Positions 59,507 through 64,000 of a stretch of 64,000 nt of DNA are shown here, piece by piece. The first letter of the stretch is position 1, and every line of letters begins with the position of its first letter. The translations under genes were made by a program, and so were the position numbers. The notes beneath the pieces were generated by a model. It had not been told where the DNA came from. It ran no database searches and saw only the letters and a list, made by a program, of their open reading frames with translations. The stretch is taken from assembly GCF_010686765.1 (NCBI RefSeq), contig NZ_JAAGWF010000004.1, positions 1-64,000 of the forward strand. The letters run 5' to 3'. This stretch comes from Geodermatophilus sabuli (lineage in GTDB: Bacteria; Actinomycetota; Actinomycetes; Mycobacteriales; Geodermatophilaceae).

Positions 59507-60640
59507 CTACCGCAAGGGCCGGAAGAACTCGCGGATGTCGGAGACGAGCGCATCCGGTTGCTCCATCGCCGCGAAGTGGCCGCCGCGCTCGTGTTCCCGC
59601 CACATCCGCAGGTCGGGGAACTGCGCCGCCGCCCAGTCCTGTGGAGGTCGGTAGATGTCGTGCGGGAACAGTGACGCGCCGGCCGGCACCGGCACCTTCG
59701 GCAGCCGACCCCCCCGCTCCTGGGCCATCTCCCAGTACAGCCGCGCCGACGACGCTCCCGACCCGGTGAACCAGTAGATGGCGATGTGGTCCAGGATGCG
59801 GTCCCGCCCAAGAGCAGCCACCGGGTCGCCGTCGCAGTCCGACCACGCCCAGAACTTCTCCAGGATCCACGCGCACTGGCCGGACGGGGAGTCCGAGAGT
59901 CCGTACCCCACGGTCTGAGGCCGGGTGCGCTGGAGCTTGTTGTAGCCGGAGTCGACGGCGCGGTAGCGCCGCTCGGCCTCCAGTGCCCGTCGCTCCACGT
60001 CGGAGAACTCCGTCTGCCCTGGCGGCGGCCCGGCGATCACCATGTTGACGTGCACCCCGACGACACGCGTCGGGTGCCGGGCGCCGAGGTGCGCGGAGAC
60101 CCCCGAGCCGATATCGCCCCCCTGTGCTCCGAAGCGGCCGTAGCCCAGTCGGGTCATCAGTTCTGCCCACGCATCGGCGATGCGCGCCAGGCCCCATCCG
60201 GTCAGGTCGGGCTTGCCGCTCCACCCATAGCCCGGCAGCGAGGGGATCACCACGTGGAAAGCGTCCCGGGGGTCATCGGGGACAGTGAGCGGTTGGATCA
60301 CCGCGAGAAACTCTGCGACCGAGCCGGGCCAACCGTGGGTGAGCAGGAGTGGCAGGGCGTCGGGGTGCGGAGACCGGGCGTGCATGAAGTGGATCGGCAG
60401 CCCGTCAACATGGGTCACGAACTGGGGAACCGAGTTGAGCAGGGTCTGCCGTGCGGGCCAGTCGTACTCGTGGAGCCAGTATCGACAGAGGTCCTGCACA
60501 TGGTGCAGCGGCACCCCCTGCGACCAGTCGCGCACGGTTTCCCGCTCCGGCCAGCGCGTGACCGCGAGCCGACGCTGCAGGTCCTCCAGCGCCGATGTCG
60601 GGACGTCCACCGCGAAAGACTCGATGCCCGGCACCGTCAT
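59507..60640 (-). CDS. epoxide hydrolase (EHN domain, alpha/beta hydrolase)
   Basis: 377-residue enzyme with the N-terminal EHN domain (ESFAVDVPTSALEDLQRRLA, TRWPERET) and an alpha/beta-hydrolase core. The oxyanion motif is HGWPGS, the nucleophile Asp176 lies in QGGDIGSG, and the catalytic histidine is His355 in HERGGHFAAME. It opens an epoxide to a diol. The ATG at MTVPGIESF was chosen since the EHN domain starts there. It converges with the quinone-oxidoreductase gene and lies 28 bases after korB in the same direction. Confidence 0.92.
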   Translation of the reverse strand: MTVPGIESFAVDVPTSALEDLQRRLAVTRWPERETVRDWSQGVPLHHVQDLCRYWLHEYDWPARQTLLNSVPQFVTHVDGLPIHFMHARSPHPDALPLLLTHGWPGSVAEFLAVIQPLTVPDDPRDAFHVVIPSLPGYGWSGKPDLTGWGLARIADAWAELMTRLGYGRFGAQGGDIGSGVSAHLGARHPTRVVGVHVNMVIAGPPPGQTEFSDVERRALEAERRYRAVDSGYNKLQRTRPQTVGYGLSDSPSGQCAWILEKFWAWSDCDGDPVAALGRDRILDHIAIYWFTGSGASSARLYWEMAQERGGRLPKVPVPAGASLFPHDIYRPPQDWAAAQFPDLRMWREHERGGHFAAMEQPDALVSDIREFFRPLR

Positions 60641-60668
60641 GGGACGACATGGACGGGATGCGCCGCCC

Positions 60669-61751
60669 TCATCGCACGGCGGCTGTGACGGTGCCGTCGT
60701 GGACTGTCCAGGTGTCGGTGCCGTGCACGAGCGCTCGCAGGTCGGCGCCGCCGGCGTCGACGGCGGTCCGTACCTGCTCCCGCGCGAGGTCGTCGTAGGT
60801 GGGGCGGGAGACCTGGCGCAGGACGCCGAAGACGGCATGGTCGAGGCCTTGGTCGGAGAGCCGGGAGAGCGCGAAGGCCAACTCGTGGTCGGTGGCGTCG
60901 TGCACGACGACGTCCGCGGGTGCGACTTCGGCGGTGGGCGCGACGCCGAGGCCGAATCCGCGCCGGACCACCGCCCAGCGGCCCTCCGTGCCGAAGGTGA
61001 TCGGTTCCCCATGCCGGACGGTGATCACCCGCGACTCGGACTTGTCGGGCTTGCGCAACACGTCGAAGGAGCCGTCGTTGAAGATCGGGCAGTCCTGGTA
61101 GATCTCGACCAGGCTCGCACCGCGGTGGCGGGCGGCCGCCTCGAGCACCGTGGTCAGCCCCTTGCGGTCGGAGTCCATGGCGCGGCCGACGAAGGTGGCG
61201 TCAGCACCCAGTGCGAGGGACACGGGATTGAACGGGGCGTCGACCGAGCCCTTCGGCGTCGACTTGGTGACCTTGCCGACCTCCGAGGTGGGCGAGTACT
61301 GGCCCTTGGTCAGGCCGTAGATCCGGTTGTTGAACAGCAGGATCGTCAGATTGACATTGCGCCGGAGCGCATGGATCAGGTGGTTGCCGCCGATCGAGAG
61401 CGCGTCACCGTCACCGGTGACCACGAACACCGACAGATCCGGGCGGGACACCGCCAGCCCGGTGGCGATCGCCGGCGCACGGCCGTGGATGGAGTGGAAG
61501 CCGTAGGTGTCGAGGTAGTACGGGAACCTGGAGGAGCATCCGATGCCGGAGACGAACACGGTGTTCTCCCGGCGGAGGGCCAGCGTCGGGAGGAACGAGC
61601 GGACGGCGGCCAGCACGGCGTAGTCACCGCAGCCGGGGCACCAGCGGACCTCCTGGTCGCTGGTGAAGTCCTTGGCCTTCTGCGGCCCGTCGGCCGCGGG
61701 GATCAGGTCGAGGCCGCCGATCGTCGGCAACCCCAGATCGATGGCGCTCAT
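60669..61751 (-). CDS. korB: 2-oxoacid:ferredoxin oxidoreductase, beta subunit
   Basis: 360-residue thiamine-diphosphate subunit. WCPGCGDYAVL, SGIGCSSRFP, GRAPAIATGLA and the TPP motif GDGDALSIGGNHLIHALRRN are intact. With KorA it oxidises 2-oxoglutarate (or a related oxoacid) to the CoA thioester, reducing ferredoxin. Its ATG overlaps the korA stop (ATGA). Two-subunit Kor is used by aerobic actinobacteria in the TCA cycle; here it may also supply reduced ferredoxin. Confidence 0.93.
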   Translation of the reverse strand: MSAIDLGLPTIGGLDLIPAADGPQKAKDFTSDQEVRWCPGCGDYAVLAAVRSFLPTLALRRENTVFVSGIGCSSRFPYYLDTYGFHSIHGRAPAIATGLAVSRPDLSVFVVTGDGDALSIGGNHLIHALRRNVNLTILLFNNRIYGLTKGQYSPTSEVGKVTKSTPKGSVDAPFNPVSLALGADATFVGRAMDSDRKGLTTVLEAAARHRGASLVEIYQDCPIFNDGSFDVLRKPDKSESRVITVRHGEPITFGTEGRWAVVRRGFGLGVAPTAEVAPADVVVHDATDHELAFALSRLSDQGLDHAVFGVLRQVSRPTYDDLAREQVRTAVDAGGADLRALVHGTDTWTVHDGTVTAAVR

Positions 61752-63616
61752 GCCGGGACCTCTTCCTTCGTCACGTACGGGCCGAGGAGTTCGGCGAGCT
61801 CGGCGGCCCCGAACGGCATTCCGGACACCTTGGTGATCGAGTCGACAGGCACGCAGAACCGGCCCTGCAGCAGGAAGGCCAGCTGACCCAGGTTCATCTC
61901 CGGCACGACCACCCGCCGGTAGGAACGCAGCACCGCCTCGGTGTTCGCGGGGAACGGGTTGAGGTGCCGCAGGTGAGCCTGCGCGATCAGGTGCCCCGCC
62001 GCCCGCAGCCGGCGGACCGCGGCGCCGATCGGCCCGTAGGTCGATCCCCAGCCGAGCACGAGCACGTCGGCGTCGGGATCCTGGACCTCCAGGTCCGGCA
62101 CGGGGATCCCGTCGATCTTGGCCTGCCGAACCCGGACCATGAACTCGTGGTTGGCCGGGTCGTAGGAGATGTCGCCGGTCTTGTCGGCCTTCTCCAGTCC
62201 GCCGATCCGGTGCGCCAGCCCGGGCGTGCCGGGCACGGCCCAGGGACGCGCGAGGGTCTCGGGGTCGCGCAGGTAGGGCAGGAACCGCCCGTCAGTACCG
62301 TCGGCCTCGCTGCCGTTCGGCGCGGTGGCGAAGGTGACGGTCAGGTCGGGCAGCGCGTCCTCCTCCGGCAGCCGCCACGGCTCCGAGCCGTTGGCGATCG
62401 CGCCGTCGGAGAGCAGCAGCACTGGCGTGCGGTAGGTCAGGGCCAGGCGGGCGGCCTCGACGGCGACGTCGAACGCGTCCGATGGTGACCGCGGGGCGAC
62501 CACGGGCAGCGGCGCCTCGCCGTTGCGGCCGAACAGCGCCTGCAGCAGATCCGCCTGCTCGGTCTTGGTCGGCAGCCCGGTCGACGGGCCGCCGCGCTGG
62601 ACGTCGACCACGAGCAGCGGGAGTTCGGTCATGACGGCCAGCCCGATCGCCTCGCTCTTGAGCGAGATGCCCGGCCCGGATGTCGTCGTCACCCCCAGCG
62701 CCCCGCCGTAGGAGGCGCCGATCGCCGCGCCGACGCCAGCGATCTCGTCCTCGGCCTGGAACGTCGTCACACCGAAGCGCTTGAGCCCGGCGAGCTCGTG
62801 CAGGATGTCGGAGGCCGGGGTGATCGGGTACGAGCCGAGGAACACCGGCAGACCCGACCGGCGGCCGGCGGCGACGATGCCGTAGGCCAGCGCCGTGTTC
62901 CCGGTGATCTGCCGGTACGTGCCGTCCGGCAGCACCGCCGGGGCCACCTCGTAGGTGACCGCGAACGCTTCCGTCGTCTCTCCGTACGCGTGCCCGGTGC
63001 GGAACGCGACGACGTTAGCCTCGGCGACCTCGGGACGGCGGGCGAACTTGCTCCGCAGCCAGCGCTCAGTCTCCTCGGTGGGCCGGGAGTACATCCACGA
63101 CAGCAGGCCGAGCGCGAACATGTTCTTGGACCGGTCGGCGTCCTTGCGACCGACCCCCAGGGGTTCCAGCGCCCCGGCGGTCAGCGCGGCCATCGGCACC
63201 TGGTGGACCGTGTACGGCTCGAGTGAGGAGTCCTCGAGCGGATTGCCCGCGTACCCGGCCTTCGCCAGGTTGCGCGGGGTGAACTCGTCGACATTGACGA
63301 TCAGCACCGCGCCGCGCGGCAGGTCCCCGAGATTCGCCTTCAGCGCCGCCGGGTTCATCACTACCAGCACGTCAGGCCGGTCGCCCGGGGTCAGGATGTC
63401 GTAGTCGGCGAAGTGCAGCTGGAAACTGGAGACCCCGGCCAGCGTCCCCGCCGGTGCCCGGATCTCCGCCGGGAAGCTCGGGAACGTCGCCAGGTCGTTG
63501 CCGAACGCCGCTGCCTCTGCCGTGAACCGATCACCGGTCAGCTGCATCCCGTCGCCGGAGTCCCCGGCGAACCGGATCACCACCCGAGCGCGGCGCTCAA
63601 CCCTCTGCTGGACCAT
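61748..63616 (-). CDS. korA: 2-oxoacid:ferredoxin oxidoreductase, fused gamma-alpha subunit
   Basis: 622-residue protein joining the gamma domain (RFAGDSGDGMQLTGDRF near residue 20) to the alpha pyrimidine-binding domain (GNTALAYGIVAAGRRSG, then PITPASDILHELA and FQAEDEIAGVGAAIGASYGG), as in KorA of mycobacteria. The ATG at MVQQRVERRA has GGAGGAAC upstream. It starts the korAB unit; a repeat element lies 160 bases before it. Confidence 0.93.
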   Translation of the reverse strand: MVQQRVERRARVVIRFAGDSGDGMQLTGDRFTAEAAAFGNDLATFPSFPAEIRAPAGTLAGVSSFQLHFADYDILTPGDRPDVLVVMNPAALKANLGDLPRGAVLIVNVDEFTPRNLAKAGYAGNPLEDSSLEPYTVHQVPMAALTAGALEPLGVGRKDADRSKNMFALGLLSWMYSRPTEETERWLRSKFARRPEVAEANVVAFRTGHAYGETTEAFAVTYEVAPAVLPDGTYRQITGNTALAYGIVAAGRRSGLPVFLGSYPITPASDILHELAGLKRFGVTTFQAEDEIAGVGAAIGASYGGALGVTTTSGPGISLKSEAIGLAVMTELPLLVVDVQRGGPSTGLPTKTEQADLLQALFGRNGEAPLPVVAPRSPSDAFDVAVEAARLALTYRTPVLLLSDGAIANGSEPWRLPEEDALPDLTVTFATAPNGSEADGTDGRFLPYLRDPETLARPWAVPGTPGLAHRIGGLEKADKTGDISYDPANHEFMVRVRQAKIDGIPVPDLEVQDPDADVLVLGWGSTYGPIGAAVRRLRAAGHLIAQAHLRHLNPFPANTEAVLRSYRRVVVPEMNLGQLAFLLQGRFCVPVDSITKVSGMPFGAAELAELLGPYVTKEEVPA

Positions 63617-63777
63617 GTGTAGTTCCTCCAGTCGCGGAGCCCTGACCATGCGCTTTGCGGACGCACCACCTCGGGTGGGTGTGCGCCGGTTCGGCGGCGA
63701 GGCGCGGGCCTCCACCCGCCTCTGCCGCATCGACCACGAGGGGCTCGTCTCGGATTCGAGCAGGAACGCGAGGCAAA

Positions 63778-63798
63778 ATGCTACACCAAGCTAAGCAT
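63778..63798. promoter_or_regulatory. operator-like element, copy E (korAB promoter)
   Basis: ATGCT-N11-AGCAT, a perfect repeat with the same 11-base spacing as the element at 7987; on the minus strand it carries CTTAGC and GGTGT in the same positions. It lies 160 bases before korA. Confidence 0.6.
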
Positions 63799-63864
63799 AG
63801 GGCCGGGCGTCGTGCAATCCCCCGCTGACGACGGATCGGGCGGTGCGACGGGGCTTGTCTCCAG

Positions 63865-63885
63865 ATGCTTAACCGTGTGTACTAC
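63865..63885. promoter_or_regulatory. operator-like element, copy F (VOC gene promoter)
   Basis: ATGCTTAAC with GTGT at the expected distance; the left half matches copy E but the right half (ACTAC) is not complementary. It is 25-45 bases before the VOC gene start, where a regulator would block transcription. Confidence 0.4.
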
Positions 63886-63909
63886 CGATGGTCGAGCCGA
63901 GGAGATCTC

Positions 63910-64000
63910 ATGAATCCCGCCCCGCTCATGCGGCTGTATCACACCGGCATCATCGTCAACGACTTGGACAAGGCCATGTCTCAGATGGGGACGGCGCTGG
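63910..64000 (+). CDS. VOC-fold (glyoxalase/dioxygenase-like) protein, N-terminal part
   Basis: 30 codons are visible, beginning MNPAPLMRLYHTGIIVNDLD, which matches the first strand of the vicinal-oxygen-chelate fold (H-T-G-I-x-V-x-D-L-D-x-A). The histidine may be a metal ligand. The ATG has GGAGAT upstream. The rest lies beyond the right edge, so the reaction cannot be stated. Confidence 0.7.
   Translation, partial: MNPAPLMRLYHTGIIVNDLDKAMSQMGTAL

Noticed and set aside
1..64000. CRISPR arrays, transposons, integrases, tRNA or rRNA genes
   Set aside because: No regularly spaced repeats, transposase-like proteins, terminal repeats or cloverleaf-like sequences were recognised on reading both strands.

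Overview
The window is high-GC DNA with many GTG starts, tight ATGA/GTGA gene overlaps, several cytochrome P450s with small ferredoxins, and enzymes of the kind that depend on mycofactocin or F420. This points to a soil actinobacterium (Pseudonocardiales, Geodermatophilales or a relative); the genus cannot be fixed from the sequence alone. Nearly every gene is catabolic: oxygenases, CoA ligases, beta-oxidation enzymes, CoA transferases, PaaX/MarR/LuxR-type regulators and one ABC importer. No tRNA, rRNA, CRISPR array, transposase or integrase was recognised.

Layout. 0-5 kb: a truncated ferredoxin and a small coupled gene face away from a P450 / aldehyde dehydrogenase / NDMA-type alcohol dehydrogenase operon that would oxidise a hydroxylated substrate to a carboxylate. 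5-8 kb: a large ATPase-LuxR regulator and a gap holding gene relics. 8.4-10.4 kb: an SDR plus thiolase pair. 11-20 kb: a PaaX-family regulator divergent from an aerobic benzoyl-CoA (box) operon: boxC, boxB, an FAD ferredoxin reductase and a 7Fe ferredoxin (apparently in place of BoxA), a luciferase-like enzyme, 3-hydroxyacyl-CoA dehydrogenase and enoyl-CoA hydratase. 20-41 kb: a mosaic of short operons with nitronate monooxygenase, hotdog thioesterases, aldehyde dehydrogenase, enoyl-CoA hydratases, three AMP-forming CoA ligases, a CoA transferase, two related P450s, two 3Fe-4S ferredoxins, two more PaaX-family regulators and a mycofactocin-type SDR.

41-52.4 kb: a long minus-strand array, probably one unit read from about 52.75 kb: a branched-chain-amino-acid-type ABC importer (livH, a fused livM-livG, livF, livK), then an acyl-CoA ligase, a single-subunit molybdopterin oxidoreductase, an APH-like phosphotransferase, a CrtC/AttH-like protein (DUF7064/7065 type) and a SnoaL-like protein. 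The last five genes are mostly joined by 1-4 base overlaps and look like an uncharacterised uptake-and-activation pathway. 53-64 kb: a zinc alcohol dehydrogenase, a frameshifted ferredoxin, a CoA transferase, a MarR regulator, a ferredoxin reductase, a quinone-oxidoreductase-like protein, an epoxide hydrolase, 2-oxoacid:ferredoxin oxidoreductase (korAB) and the start of a VOC-fold protein.

How it may work together (inference): acids are imported or formed by P450/dehydrogenase oxidation, activated by CoA ligases or CoA transferases, opened by BoxB/BoxC or hydratases, and shortened by the SDR, dehydrogenase and thiolase. Reduced ferredoxin links BoxB, the P450s and KorAB. Two further features stand out. 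A roughly 21-23 bp operator-like element recurs at several promoters, including both sides of the MarR gene. Many intergenic gaps contain decayed genes (quinone oxidoreductase, 7Fe ferredoxin, TIGR03084-type protein, acyl-CoA dehydrogenase, SDR), so the region has been repeatedly rearranged.
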